64,000 bases of DNA from Gemmatimonadota bacterium. GTDB taxonomy: Bacteria > Latescibacterota > UBA2968 > UBA8231. The stretch spans positions 1 through 64,000 of the forward strand of contig VXML01000067.1 in the NCBI GenBank assembly GCA_009841115.1, read 5' to 3'. The notes below the pieces were generated by a model that worked only from the letters and a program-made list of their open reading frames with translations, did no database searches and was not told where the DNA came from. The stretch's first letter is position 1, and each line of letters opens with the position of its first letter. Of the stretch, positions 7,381-17,800 are shown piece after piece. The position numbers and the translations under genes were made by a program.

Positions 7381-8811
7381 TTATTTTTTTCGTGAATACA
7401 TCGGCCTTCTAGAAAGATATTCGGCGTCTAGAAAGGTCTTAGCCCAATCCGACTCTTGACAACCAAGCAATTTTACAATCAGCCGCGTTAGCAAGATTCG
7501 CGTTCTTTCTGTCTCGTAGTATAAGACCTCGTCGCAAATGGTCTCTGCGCTGTGAATGAGCGCGTTGCGAAGAGCTAAAAAAGCCGGACTGCTTCCAGCC
7601 TTATCTGAAGGATACAGATTTTTCCACTCAACATCATATCTATTAAGAAGGATTTCTAACACAGACCATAGGTAATACCCACCATTTTTATATTTATATT
7701 TTTCAGTCTCTTTCTCATTGTTCTTCGCATACATATCCTTTAGTTTTTCAAGAGCTAGAAAATAGAGTATAAATTTTTGTTCAGGGGGCTCTGTCCTCGC
7801 CGTTATCCAGTTGCCCAAGGGAATAGATAGGTCAAATTTTTCTTTTTTACGATCTCGTAGAGCCTGCACAGCCTTTGCAAGAAATCCTTCTAAAAACTTC
7901 CCTCTTTCCCCGCAATCATGTCTGATTTCATCAGCATAGTCTCTTTCTAATGACCGGACATGATACACATGCTTATCTGAAGAATAAAACTCCCAAGAAA
8001 ACCAATCAATCCAGCACCCAGCTACCATGGATGACACTAGGAGTATATCATTCACAATCTCAATCGCTAGAGACTGAAACTCGTCGTCTGACCTTTCTTT
8101 AGGCGACTCATTGGTTTTGACAATAATTGAAGGGTAGTAATCTGATATTTCAAATCCATGTCCATCGTCAGATACGTATTCTGGGCTTACTCGGATATTA
8201 AGAAGGTTGCATATATCTATATTTAGAGGCCTATAAAAGTGGCGTGTTTCAATGGCTTCTATGCCTTTCTTCTCCATCATCTCAGGCAAATCTGGGTCGA
8301 AACATGCGTCGCCGGTTTCTATCTTTTTCCTGAAATGCCTTTCTGTCCAAAGCACTGGCGAGAAAAAGTCTCTAGGGCCTGAAAGCGCAAAAGAAATCAG
8401 TCTTTCATCTCGATTTGCTCCTCCATCTCGATTTGCAATTCTATGATAACTGGTAAATTCTTTAACATCAAAGGAGGCAATGTCTTCCACCATCCTGCTC
8501 TCGTATCGAGGCGGCGGTGAAGATGCTTGCCAAATAAAAATCCCATTTGCTTCGTATTTTGTATCCTCTTCTGTATTCTTGGATCGAATTTTGGCAAGCC
8601 CGCCCTGATACATCATTCGACTAAGATTCATAAGTTCGTCTATGCGGCCAATTTCCCCCTTGATATGCCCTCGAATAATGCTAGGTTTTCGAGTCGAGTG
8701 CCTGACCTCGAAAGACCAATCCTTGAGCACCTCCTTTTGTTTATGCTCAATAATTCCTTGGAATTTATGCACCTTTTCAAATAGGTGTGTATTTATCTCG
8801 TTGATATTCAT
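7381..8811 (-). CDS. HEPN-motif protein, putative defence effector
   Basis: 476 residues with no family I can name. The C-terminal ~130 residues are helical and contain R415-N-A-L-I-H420, followed by a long helix (ERTRILLTRLIVKLLG). This matches the R-x4-H signature of HEPN RNases, most like the ApeA-type HEPN placement at the C-terminus. The N-terminal ~300 residues are mixed alpha/beta with aromatic-rich segments (WIDWFSWEFY) and could be a sensor part. Base composition is far more AT-rich than the neighbours, and it sits between a methyltransferase relic and a type IIL restriction enzyme, all consistent with horizontal transfer into a defence island. RNase activity is inferred from the motif only. 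Confidence 0.6.
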   Translation of the reverse strand: MNINEINTHLFEKVHKFQGIIEHKQKEVLKDWSFEVRHSTRKPSIIRGHIKGEIGRIDELMNLSRMMYQGGLAKIRSKNTEEDTKYEANGIFIWQASSPPPRYESRMVEDIASFDVKEFTSYHRIANRDGGANRDERLISFALSGPRDFFSPVLWTERHFRKKIETGDACFDPDLPEMMEKKGIEAIETRHFYRPLNIDICNLLNIRVSPEYVSDDGHGFEISDYYPSIIVKTNESPKERSDDEFQSLAIEIVNDILLVSSMVAGCWIDWFSWEFYSSDKHVYHVRSLERDYADEIRHDCGERGKFLEGFLAKAVQALRDRKKEKFDLSIPLGNWITARTEPPEQKFILYFLALEKLKDMYAKNNEKETEKYKYKNGGYYLWSVLEILLNRYDVEWKNLYPSDKAGSSPAFLALRNALIHSAETICDEVLYYETERTRILLTRLIVKLLGCQESDWAKTFLDAEYLSRRPMYSRKK

Positions 8812-8930
8812 GCTAATCCTCCTTATGGGATTGAGTTGGTGTCTTCTTGAGACGACTTAGCGTTGTTGGCGATTCCTTCTATCGTCCTTGCAAAGCAGTA
8901 AAATCCACCTTGAATCCGCGCCCTCATCAA

Positions 8931-9083
8931 ATGCTGGATCTATTGTATAAAGTGTTGCCGGATGAGACTTTAACTTGGCCCTATGATATTGAAGATATAC
9001 TTGCCTCGATAGGCGAAGGAGAGCCTACCCTGAGAACTAATGAAAAATTCCTCGAATTGAAACGGCGATGGGATGCCCGATAG
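8931..9083 (+). CDS. Possible small ORF of unknown function
   Basis: The ATG at 8931 gives 50 residues (MLDLLYKVLPDETLTWPYDI...), acidic in the middle and basic at the end. The same frame is open upstream to 8847 but that part looks less protein-like. No ribosome binding site stands out and no family is recognised. It lies between two minus-strand genes and may be a fragment of a larger lost gene. Confidence 0.25.
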   Translation: MLDLLYKVLPDETLTWPYDIEDILASIGEGEPTLRTNEKFLELKRRWDAR

Positions 9084-9093
9084 CGCAGCAAGC

Positions 9094-11889
9094 TCATCGC
9101 TTCTTCACCTTCCGTCTCTTCTTCCGCTTCCCCTCCGCTTCCGCCGTCAGCGGCACCCGCATTTTTTCGTACAGTCCAAATAGATGTTCGACGCGCTCGC
9201 GGTCGGAGGTGAAGGCGCTGCGGCGGTAGAGTCTATCGACGGCTCGGTCGAGGGCTTGGTGTGCTTTGCGGAGGTCGGCGGGCATCAGGTCGGGATCGTA
9301 GAGGTCGGCCAGCGTTGCGTCGGGATGGTTGGCGCGGGCGGCGAGGACGGCGTCGGCGTGAGGCGCGAGGCGTTGTAGGCGGTTCTGTGGGAATGGGGGT
9401 AGGGGGAAGGTGTTATAAATGATTCCGATTCCGTATGAAAAGTCACTTTTGAGCCGCCCACCGATATTCCTGACCCATGCCATGTGCATTGCAGATGTGA
9501 GAAGTCCAAATTGCCAAAGTGTGGCGTTGGACAGTATGCGTACCTTATTGCTCGGAATCACCGGAGGTTCCAGCCACGCAATCGGGATATAGTCCCGCCT
9601 TTCGGAACTAACTTCTGGTACGACTAAAAACGGCGCAGTAGGAATGACGTTGACATGGTAAAGTCTTGGCGTCTCAGCGAGTGCTTGAGTCGGTTTGCTC
9701 TTGCTCGCCAACCGATAGGCACGGACAGCGGCTATGCGTTCGCGGACGTTTGGCAGCGTCTTCAGCACTTGGGGCGGCGCGTCGGCCAAGTGTAATATCC
9801 AACGCTCTCCACCCTGCAAAAACTCGCGGCTTCCCACGAAGGGGCGCAGATATGGCTCAGCGCCCGGTTCTTCGCGTAGAAAAACGGCGCGTTCGTCGGC
9901 GTTGAAAATGTAGTGGCTGCCATCAATGGGCTTGGAGCCGATGATAAGTTTCGGCAGCCCATTTAGAGCTTGGGCCGATTCCTTTACCACAACTCGCGAA
10001 TCGGTCAGCCCACCGGCGTCGAACAGATAGGGCGAGAGGGCCGCATGTTGGCTTTCTTGTGGATCGCTCTTGGGAGCGTCGTAGGAAAATAGTCGCTTCT
10101 CTCGCGGCGCATCGCCCCGTTTGCCCAATCCGATAATGACAACGTGAACGTGCGCCGTGCCACGAGCGTCCGATCCCCAAGCAAAAGTGCGGTGGGCAAA
10201 GGCAATGTCCAACTTGCAGCGGTCGAACAGAATCGGCCAGAGTTGCGCGACCTGCTCGCCTTGCGTGATGGAATTAGTCGCCACAAAGCCGAGCGGCGCC
10301 GCGCTCTGCTGCACGTATTCGCCAGCCTTGATAAACCACGCAGTTACGTAGTCGAGCGTGCCGCCGCTTTTGCCCAGCGCGGCGATGCGGCGCACCTGTT
10401 CGCGCTGCTCGGGCGATTGGAACTTCGCGCCCACAAACGGCGGATTGCCGAGCACGTAGGAACATGCCTCCGGCGGCAGCAGTTCGCTCCAGTCTGTTTC
10501 CAGTGCATCGCCGTGCATAATGTGCGGCGACTTCTCCAGCGGAATGCGCGCATAGGTCTGGCCGAACTCCAAGCTCAGCCGGTTGTTCATAATGTGGTCC
10601 ATCATCCACAGCGCGGTCTCGGCGATGCGCGCCGGAAACTCGCTAATCTCAATGCCATAAAACTGATCGACGTTGACCACGGAGAGCAGTTCGGCGAATG
10701 CAGAAAGCTGGCCGGATGGGTGCAATTCGCGCAATACCTCGATTTCAAGCTGTCGCAACTCGCGGTACGCGATGATGAGGAAGTTGCCGCAGCCGCACGC
10801 CGGGTCGAGAAACGTCAACAAACCTAGCTTTTGTTGGAAAGTGTACAGGTCGGGGATGCGGCGGTTGTCGCGCCGGGCTTTCAGACGTGCAAACTCGGCC
10901 CGCAGGTCGTCTAAGAACAGCGGCTCAATTACCTTGCGGATGTTCTGCTCGGTGGTATAGTGGGCACCCTGAGCGCGGCGCTCGGCTGGTTCCATCACCG
11001 ATTGGAACAGCGAGCCGAAGATGGCCGGGGAAATCGCGGTCCAGTCGAACAAGCAAGCGTCGAGCAGGCTCTGGCGCATTTCGGCGTCGAAGTCGGGGAT
11101 GCGCAACGGCTCGGTGAACAACTCGCCGTTGACATACGGGAAGCGCGCCAAGTCCTCGTCTAGCTTAGTCTGCCGCCGCTCCTCCGGCGTGTTCAAGACT
11201 TGAAACAGCCGCGCTAGAAAGGGGCCGAGGTCGCTGCCGTCGGGTGAAGTGCGCTCCTCAACGAACTGCAAGAAGATGTCGCGTGGCTCGAAGATGCCGG
11301 TGTCGTCGGCAAACAAACAGAACACCATGCGCACGAGGAAAAGCTCCAAGTCGTGACCGTCGTAGCCAGACTCAGCGAGCGCATCGTGTAGGCGAGCAAT
11401 GCGCTCAGATGCCTCAATGTTGACCGGGTCTTGGTCGCGGAATGTGCGCCGCTGCACTCCGATGATGAAACCGAACTTTTCAACGTGCTGTGGCAGATCG
11501 GCGAGGGCAAAGCGCGTCTCCTCGCGCTCGTCCCGGTCGAGCAGTTCAAAGGTCTGAAAGTCGCAGAGCAGTTGGTAGCGGGGGCGATCGCGCTCGGGCA
11601 GCGCATCGAAATAGGTCCCGGCCTGTTTACGTGCGGCGGTAAGATCGCGGCCCGCGCTCTTTTGCTCAACCAGCAACACGCCCGGCCAAAACAGGTCAAT
11701 AAAGCCGTGCGAGTTGTCCAAACGGCGGACGTGCTCCTCATACCGCGCAACCGTGCGGCGACGCACGCCGAAGATCTCAAAAAATTCGTTGTAAAAGCTC
11801 TGGGTCTCGCCGCTCTCATAGGTCGCATTGGCCCACTCTGCGGCGAATTGGGCAGCGCGAGAGCGGATTTCATTCCATGAAAGGCGCAT
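9094..11889 (-). CDS. MmeI-like type IIL restriction-modification enzyme
   Basis: 931 residues, the size of MmeI-family single-chain enzymes that both methylate one strand and cut at a distance. The nuclease motif is D65-x9-E75-x-K77 (IDLFWPGVLLVEQK), the D-x9-ExK spacing of MmeI. A helical spacer is followed by SAM-binding motif I, LDPACGCGNF at 361-370, and catalytic motif IV, NPPF at 482-485, of an N6-adenine methyltransferase. The C-terminal half, including SDFSYGIGIIYNTFPLPP, matches the target-recognition and C-terminal region. All key motifs are intact, so it should be active; recognition site unknown. It lies 24 bp downstream of the SDR gene and ends the accessory block. Confidence 0.92.
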   Translation of the reverse strand: MRLSWNEIRSRAAQFAAEWANATYESGETQSFYNEFFEIFGVRRRTVARYEEHVRRLDNSHGFIDLFWPGVLLVEQKSAGRDLTAARKQAGTYFDALPERDRPRYQLLCDFQTFELLDRDEREETRFALADLPQHVEKFGFIIGVQRRTFRDQDPVNIEASERIARLHDALAESGYDGHDLELFLVRMVFCLFADDTGIFEPRDIFLQFVEERTSPDGSDLGPFLARLFQVLNTPEERRQTKLDEDLARFPYVNGELFTEPLRIPDFDAEMRQSLLDACLFDWTAISPAIFGSLFQSVMEPAERRAQGAHYTTEQNIRKVIEPLFLDDLRAEFARLKARRDNRRIPDLYTFQQKLGLLTFLDPACGCGNFLIIAYRELRQLEIEVLRELHPSGQLSAFAELLSVVNVDQFYGIEISEFPARIAETALWMMDHIMNNRLSLEFGQTYARIPLEKSPHIMHGDALETDWSELLPPEACSYVLGNPPFVGAKFQSPEQREQVRRIAALGKSGGTLDYVTAWFIKAGEYVQQSAAPLGFVATNSITQGEQVAQLWPILFDRCKLDIAFAHRTFAWGSDARGTAHVHVVIIGLGKRGDAPREKRLFSYDAPKSDPQESQHAALSPYLFDAGGLTDSRVVVKESAQALNGLPKLIIGSKPIDGSHYIFNADERAVFLREEPGAEPYLRPFVGSREFLQGGERWILHLADAPPQVLKTLPNVRERIAAVRAYRLASKSKPTQALAETPRLYHVNVIPTAPFLVVPEVSSERRDYIPIAWLEPPVIPSNKVRILSNATLWQFGLLTSAMHMAWVRNIGGRLKSDFSYGIGIIYNTFPLPPFPQNRLQRLAPHADAVLAARANHPDATLADLYDPDLMPADLRKAHQALDRAVDRLYRRSAFTSDRERVEHLFGLYEKMRVPLTAEAEGKRKKRRKVKKR

Positions 11890-11913
11890 GACGATGGGTT
11901 CTATGTTGGCTTG

Positions 11914-12648
11914 CTACTGAAACAACTGCACCGTCGGCTTGATCACCAAGAGGGGCACGCAGGCGCGAGGCGGCAACGCGGCGACGAAGAGCGCAGCTTG
12001 GGCCAACTCTTCAGGTTGCAGCATGGAGGCCCGGCGTTCGGCGCTGACGGGTTCGGGCCGCTGGGCCAAAATCGGCGTCTCTACCTCACCGGGACAAATC
12101 GCGCAGGCGCGGATGCCGAACGCGACCTCTTCCTCGTTAATCGAATTCATCAGCGCCACCGCCCCATGCTTGGATGCCGAATACGCGGCACCAGCCAGCT
12201 TGCTGGCTCGCAGACCGGCGATGGACGAAACGGTGATGATGAGGCCGTCGTTCTTTTTCCGCATCCCCGGCAACACCGCCCGCACCATGTTGTACACCCC
12301 GGTGAGATTGATGGCAATGGTCTGGTCCCAGTCCTCGGGTGCCACGTCGCCGACCGCGCGTGGATTGGTGTTGATGCCGGCGTTGTTGACTAGCACATCG
12401 ACGGCACCCCACTCGGCCTCGACAGCAGACGCTAGGGCTTCGACAGCTTTGCGGTCGGATACGTCGCAGGAGTGAAGAAGGATCCGATCAGCATCGAGGC
12501 CAGCGGCCGCGGCCGCGAGCGGCTCAGGCCGTCGCCCGACAAACGCCACCCGCGCCCCGGCGTCGGCAAAACCGCGCGCGATGGCCGTGCCGATCCCAGT
12601 GCCCGCACCAGTAACTACCACAACTTTATCGGTGAATTGTCCCATCAT
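11914..12648 (-). CDS. Short-chain dehydrogenase/reductase (SDR)
   Basis: 244 residues starting [16 protein letters not shown]. The frame is open far upstream, but that part is the antisense-frame reading of the flavin oxidoreductase. The ATG at 12648 overlaps the upstream TGA (ATGA) and follows GGGAGCGGA. Classical SDR motifs are present: TGAGTGIG cofactor loop, NNAG, catalytic SSIAG Ser and YSASK Tyr/Lys. It probably oxidises or reduces a hydroxyl/keto group with NAD(P). Translational coupling to the OYE-like gene suggests that the two redox enzymes act on one substrate pathway. Confidence 0.9.
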   Translation of the reverse strand: MMGQFTDKVVVVTGAGTGIGTAIARGFADAGARVAFVGRRPEPLAAAAAGLDADRILLHSCDVSDRKAVEALASAVEAEWGAVDVLVNNAGINTNPRAVGDVAPEDWDQTIAINLTGVYNMVRAVLPGMRKKNDGLIITVSSIAGLRASKLAGAAYSASKHGAVALMNSINEEEVAFGIRACAICPGEVETPILAQRPEPVSAERRASMLQPEELAQAALFVAALPPRACVPLLVIKPTVQLFQ

Positions 12649-14102
12649 TCCGCTCCCTTTTTGAGTGCCTGCAAGCGCTGAGCTTCCTCTCGCTCCTTGT
12701 AAAACGAGTCGAGGGGAAAGCAACCCGAAATCATGCCGTTGCGCGGTGCAGTGGTGCAATCGGAAAATGTGCGGCAGATGACGCGGCGTTGCATTTGGCC
12801 CGTTTGCAGCACGTCGCAGGGCAGGTCGGGATAGGATAGAACCATCCGCCCCAAGCCGATAAAATCTACCATGCCCGCCCGCACAAGGGCCTGCCCCACG
12901 TGCGGCAGATACTCCTGCAAGTAGGAATAACCTGACCCGACGAACAGGCTGCGTGGGAAGAGCTCTTTGAGCCGGGCGACCATCGCCACTTGCCGCGCTA
13001 CCCCGCACAGTGGGTCTTCCGGCGGCAGGTATCCATCGGAAGGGGGAAAGAGCGCCGGCCGCTGGATGTGCGGATTGTAATAAGGGCTGCCGCAGGACAA
13101 GTTAATCAGGTCCACGCCCAAGCTCTCCAACAAGGCGATGAACTGCTCGGCCTCGCCTAAGTCCATTTGCTGCGGGTCGTCCTGATCGACCCCAAAGCCG
13201 TACTCGTAGGGCAGGCAGTTTTGGTACGGCTCGGGCACTCCATGCCCCCTGTCCTCGTTGGGATCGGACCGGAAGGGCACGAAGTCGAAGGCGCTTAGCC
13301 GCACGCCGATGCCGAGACCGGGTGCTCGGTTGCGGATCCCCTCAATGATGGAGCGGACAAAGCGCGTGCGATTGGCGAAGGAGCCGCCAAAGGGGCCGGG
13401 CCGCGTAAACGCGCTGAGGAATTCGTGCCCTAGGTAGCCGTGGCAATGCTTGATATCTACGAAGTGGTAGCCTAGCTCATGGGCGATTTGTGCGCCGACA
13501 ACGTAGCGGTCAATCAACTCCTCGATATAGGCGTCCGTCAGGAGCGGATAGTCCATATCAAGGCCGAATTTGCGGTCCAAGATCGGGTGGTGATAGAGAA
13601 TAGCCGGCTCGGATTGGTCCTTGCGATAGGGCCGGCAAAAGCGCCCCGAATGCGTCAGTTGCAATCCGAGGAGCAGGTCGTCGGTGGTGCCGAAGCGCTC
13701 GCTGTGCGCCGACAGGAGGATGTCGCGGAGTTCGGCCATGCCGGCGCGGTTTTCCTCGCACGCCATGAGCTGGTTCGGGTTGGCGCGGCCCTCGGGCACC
13801 ACGGCAAATGCCTCTCCACCCCAGATGAGCTTGGCTCCACTGCGCCCGAAATTCTGCCAGCGCCGGCGCGTCAAATCGCTCGGCTGGCCGTCTTCGGTCC
13901 CATCCCATCCTTCCATCGGCTGAATAGCAAAGCGATTGCCGATGCGGTTGCCGTTGCTGTGGGCCGGTTGGGCCAGCGGGGAAGTGGGAGCGGTTTCGAT
14001 TTGGTCGTCGCAGGGCATTTCCGCGCCTAAATGGGCTAGATGAGTGCGGAAATCTGCGGCCTGCTTAAAGCTGGAGATGCGCGGATAGCGCGCCTTGGCC
14101 AT
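12645..14102 (-). CDS. NADH:flavin oxidoreductase / Old Yellow Enzyme family
   Basis: 485 residues from the ATG at 14102 ([14 protein letters not shown]), which overlaps the lgt stop codon by one base. The longer open frame up to 14312 lies inside lgt and is rejected. It has the FMN-dependent TIM-barrel landmarks of the OYE/2,4-dienoyl-CoA reductase family: [17 protein letters not shown] near the start, [25 protein letters not shown] with the catalytic His pair, and [10 protein letters not shown] late. Length fits the form lacking the extra C-terminal FAD domain. Probably reduces an activated C=C bond. Cotranscribed with lgt upstream and SDR downstream. Confidence 0.9.
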   Translation of the reverse strand: MAKARYPRISSFKQAADFRTHLAHLGAEMPCDDQIETAPTSPLAQPAHSNGNRIGNRFAIQPMEGWDGTEDGQPSDLTRRRWQNFGRSGAKLIWGGEAFAVVPEGRANPNQLMACEENRAGMAELRDILLSAHSERFGTTDDLLLGLQLTHSGRFCRPYRKDQSEPAILYHHPILDRKFGLDMDYPLLTDAYIEELIDRYVVGAQIAHELGYHFVDIKHCHGYLGHEFLSAFTRPGPFGGSFANRTRFVRSIIEGIRNRAPGLGIGVRLSAFDFVPFRSDPNEDRGHGVPEPYQNCLPYEYGFGVDQDDPQQMDLGEAEQFIALLESLGVDLINLSCGSPYYNPHIQRPALFPPSDGYLPPEDPLCGVARQVAMVARLKELFPRSLFVGSGYSYLQEYLPHVGQALVRAGMVDFIGLGRMVLSYPDLPCDVLQTGQMQRRVICRTFSDCTTAPRNGMISGCFPLDSFYKEREEAQRLQALKKGAE

Positions 14103-14857
14103 CAGGGGGCCTCTCGCCGGCGTTGCAGATAGAGCATCAGCCCCAAGCCGAAGACGATCATGGCGATGCTGAGAAGCTGGGCTTGGCTCAGGCCCCACAG
14201 CGCCGGCGGATTGATCCGAATGAACTCCACTAAGAATCGCGCCAGTCCGGCGAGGATGAGATAGAAGCTGAACGACAGTCCTGGAATCTCGAAGCGGGTG
14301 CGCATTTTCCACAGGAAGGCAGCGATCCCCAAGTGAGAGAGGGTTTCGTACACGGGCGCGGGATGGACCTTTTCCGTGGTTGGCACCACGCCATCGGGAT
14401 AGGCCATGCCCCAGGGAAGATCCGTCGGCACTCCATAGTCGCCATCGCCGGCGAGTTGGCAGCCGATTCGCCCGACCCCGTAGCCCACGGCAAGGGCAAT
14501 GCCCACCGCGTCAGCGACGTGGCCCAGCGGCGCATTGTGGCGGCGAATTTGCCAGAGTACGCCGCCAGCGGCAACGACAAATCCCCCGTACCAAGTCAGG
14601 CCGTAGCCGGAAAACAGCAGGTCGAACACTTCGCCCCAAGTCTCGGGCGAGTTTTCAAAGAGCACAAAATAGAGCTTGGCCCCGACTAGCCCGCCGACCA
14701 TGCAGGTGGTGACAATCGTCGATCCTAGTTCTTTGTGCAGACCCTGGCGCTTGAACTCGCGGTTGAGCACGTGCAGGGCCGCTAGGAAGCCGAGGGCGAC
14801 CATGAGACCAAACGTACCGACGCTAATGGGACCAATCTCGAATAAGTAGGGGTACAT
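14102..14857 (-). CDS. lgt: Prolipoprotein diacylglyceryl transferase
   Basis: 251 residues with about seven membrane segments. The Lgt signature [14 protein letters not shown], the HPAPVYE segment and the conserved GLTWYGGF loop are all present. Lgt transfers diacylglycerol from phosphatidylglycerol to the lipobox cysteine of prelipoproteins in the inner membrane, the first step of lipoprotein maturation. The window encodes likely clients, the PqiC-like lipoprotein (21.3 kb) and the LGGC lipoprotein (28.6 kb). It follows the large multidomain enzyme by 2 bp and overlaps the OYE-like gene by 1 bp, so it is in a membrane-lipid-flavoured operon. Confidence 0.95.
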   Translation of the reverse strand: MYPYLFEIGPISVGTFGLMVALGFLAALHVLNREFKRQGLHKELGSTIVTTCMVGGLVGAKLYFVLFENSPETWGEVFDLLFSGYGLTWYGGFVVAAGGVLWQIRRHNAPLGHVADAVGIALAVGYGVGRIGCQLAGDGDYGVPTDLPWGMAYPDGVVPTTEKVHPAPVYETLSHLGIAAFLWKMRTRFEIPGLSFSFYLILAGLARFLVEFIRINPPALWGLSQAQLLSIAMIVFGLGLMLYLQRRREAP

Positions 14858-14859
14858 AA

Positions 14860-17800
14860 TCAGATATTTTTGCGGCCCAGCGCCTCAATCTGTCGCTTGA
14901 GAGCTGCGGCGATCTCGTAGTAAATCTCGTAGGGGCTCAACGTCTCGGAGTGCTCCTTGAAAGAGGTTGTTTCTAAAGGGAGGCCGAAAAGCAGACGCAA
15001 AGGGTGGCGCGATGGTGTGCGCGTCCCCTTGGGCAGGGCTTCGCGGGTGCCGGCAATGTGCAGGGGCACTACGGGAGCATCCAACTCGTAGGCCAAAAGC
15101 CCCACGCTTGCCTTAAACGGCTGTAGCTGGCCGTTGACCGAGCGCGCGCCTTCGGGAAAGACCAACAGTGGGCGGCGCGCCCCCACCAACTGCCGCGCCC
15201 GCACTAAGCCGACGGCGAAGTTGTCATGGCCGTCGAAGGGGATGGCATTGACAAAGGTGTACAAAAACCAGCGCAGCTCGGAGTCGGTAAGGTAATGCTC
15301 GCTGGTTGCGATATTGAGATGATCGACATGGGAGTGCACGGCCGCGTACACGCAGGCACCGTCGAGGTGGCTGGCGTGATTGGCGGCAATCAGGTAGGGC
15401 CGATCTTGGGGCAAGTGCTCTAGGCCGCCGGCCCGGAAATCGAAAAAGCGGCGGAACAAAGGGCCGCCGGTCTCCCACAGGATTTCTTGCAGCATATTTT
15501 TGCCGGCCTCGCTCTCTGGCTCGGCACTCGGCTCGGCGTGCAAGATGCTCGACCAGTACGCGGGCGACTGCTCCACTTCCCAGTCCACCCCATCTTGCAA
15601 GTGAGCCTCCAGCCGCGCCAAGACGCTGCGGAGCGTGTCCTGTGGCTGCAAAAGTCCATCGACTTGAGTCCCCAACCGTTGGCCGAGCCACGCGGCGAAC
15701 TCCACGGCCATCAGCGAATCCAACAAGGTGTCGAGCGGCGTATCTAGATGAGCGGCTACCTCCCCGGTGCTCAGACCCGCGAGCAGGCCGATTTGGCGCT
15801 GGATCGCCCGCTCCCATTCCGGCAGGGGCGTGCCCGGGCAGTCTTCGCGCTCTATGGCGGACAACAGGGCTTGGCGGTCCACAGTGCCGTCGTCTAGCCT
15901 CGGCAGTGGTCGGGTCCAAAAGTGCAAGTGCTGGATCCGGTGATGACTGGGCAAGGTGCGCGAGATCTCGTATGAGCGCGCTTGGATGGCCTCGCGCAAG
16001 TCCTCGGCCTGCTCGGCCTCGCTGGTGAGCACGGCTATGCCGTGTACTTCTTCGCTCCCGGTGTGCGCCGAAGGCACGCCGACTACGCTTAGCTCGGCTA
16101 CGTGCGGCAAGTCGTGGTAGAGCGACTCGACTTCGCGGGGATAGACGTTGTGGCCGGCTCCGTTGACGATCAAGTCTTTGCTCCGCCCCTCGACGAAGAG
16201 ATAGCCATTGTCGTCAAGACGGCCGAGGTCTCCGGTGCGTAACCACTCGTCGCGCAACACCGCTTGGGTCAACTCCTCTTGGGAGAAGTACCCCTCCATG
16301 ACGTTGGCACCGCGCACTAAAACCTCGCCGACGCCGCGCTCGTCCGGCTCGGCGATTTGCACTTGCTGTCCGGGCAGCACTTGCCCTACCGACTGGGTTT
16401 TGCGCTGCATGAGTGTGTTGACGGCCACGACCGAAGCCGCTTCGCTGAGGCCGTAGCCTTGGCAAATCGCTACGCCGAGCCGCTCATACGTGCCGACAAG
16501 GTCATCGGACAGGGCCGCGCCGACGCTTACTACTCGCCGCAAAGCGGCCAGCCCCGTTGTGGCCTCGGCTCCGAGGCGTTCGACGCGATCGGCCAAGACG
16601 CGCAACAGGCGCGGCGCGGTCAACAGCACAGTCGCATTTGTATCGCGCAGGGTGCGGAGCATCTCGCGGCTGTTGACGGACTCTAAATACGTGATGGTGG
16701 CCCCGCCGAGCAGCGGCAGCAGCAAGCCGCCGGTGAATTCGAGGGCTTGATGCAGAGGCAGGGTCGAGAGCATGCGGTCGGATTCGTAGATGCGCAGCAC
16801 CTCGCCTTGGGCGAGGACGTTGGATATGAGGTTGCGATGGCTCAACACCACTCCGCGCGGCTCGATGACCGAGGTAAAGACGATCGACGCGGTGGCGTCT
16901 GGATTGACCCTTGGTCGCTTCCAACGCCCTTTTTTAGCGGACGCGGCTGGCTCGGGAGCGTGCCCGAATGGCAGCCCGTCGCGATCTACATTGAAAAAGG
17001 CCATTTCCTTGTGGGCGGCTACGCCCTCGGGCGAGAGTTGGGAAAAGCGCTTTTCCGCGGCAATCAGCGCCCGCGCTTGGACGAAGTCGCACAGCCTCCA
17101 GATGTCTTCATCGCGCATCTGCGGGCTAATGGGCACAACGGCTAGCCCAAGCAGGCTGGCCGCCATGTAGGCGACGACCCACTCCGGTCCGTTGTCCCCG
17201 CACAGCAGGACCCGTTCACCGGTCGCCACGCCCTGTGCACGCCAACCGCGCGCCACGCGCTCGGCGCGGGTGAGCAACTCGTCGTAGCTGATCCGCGTCC
17301 AGCCGGATTGGCGCTCGATTTGCAAGGCCGTCTTGGCAGCGTAGCGGCCGCAGGCCCAACGCAACAGGTCCGGGATTGTGCGGATGCTTTCCTCGATGCG
17401 CCAACGCTGCTCCTCGCCCCCCACTTCGCTCGGTGCCGCGCTCAACGGCTCTTGATCGTCGTCGGACCCGCCTAGTTCGTGGCGCCGGAGGCCGGGTAGG
17501 TGGGTCTTTTGATAGTATTGATACCAGTCAATCCGCCGCACGTCCATGTTGAAGATCCGCTGCTCTTCGGGGGGCAGCGACTCGTAGAGGGCCAACATGC
17601 GCTTGGCTTCATAGCGGCAGTCGAGGGTCGTGTACGGGCTGAATAGGTCGGTGAAGTACTGGACGCGCTTGAGGCGCGTCTTGAGCGCGGCCAAGCGGCG
17701 CTTCTTCTGGGCCGGTGCCCAGCGCTCGGGTAGGCACTCGTAGAGCTTTTGCTTCATTTCCAGAGGATAGAGGTACTTCCAGTTGAAGGCGCGCTGGAAG

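Noticed and set aside
12649-13008. N-terminal extension of the SDR frame
   Set aside because: Low-quality Arg/Ala-rich reading opposite the frame of the flavin oxidoreductase. SDR folds start at [12 protein letters not shown].
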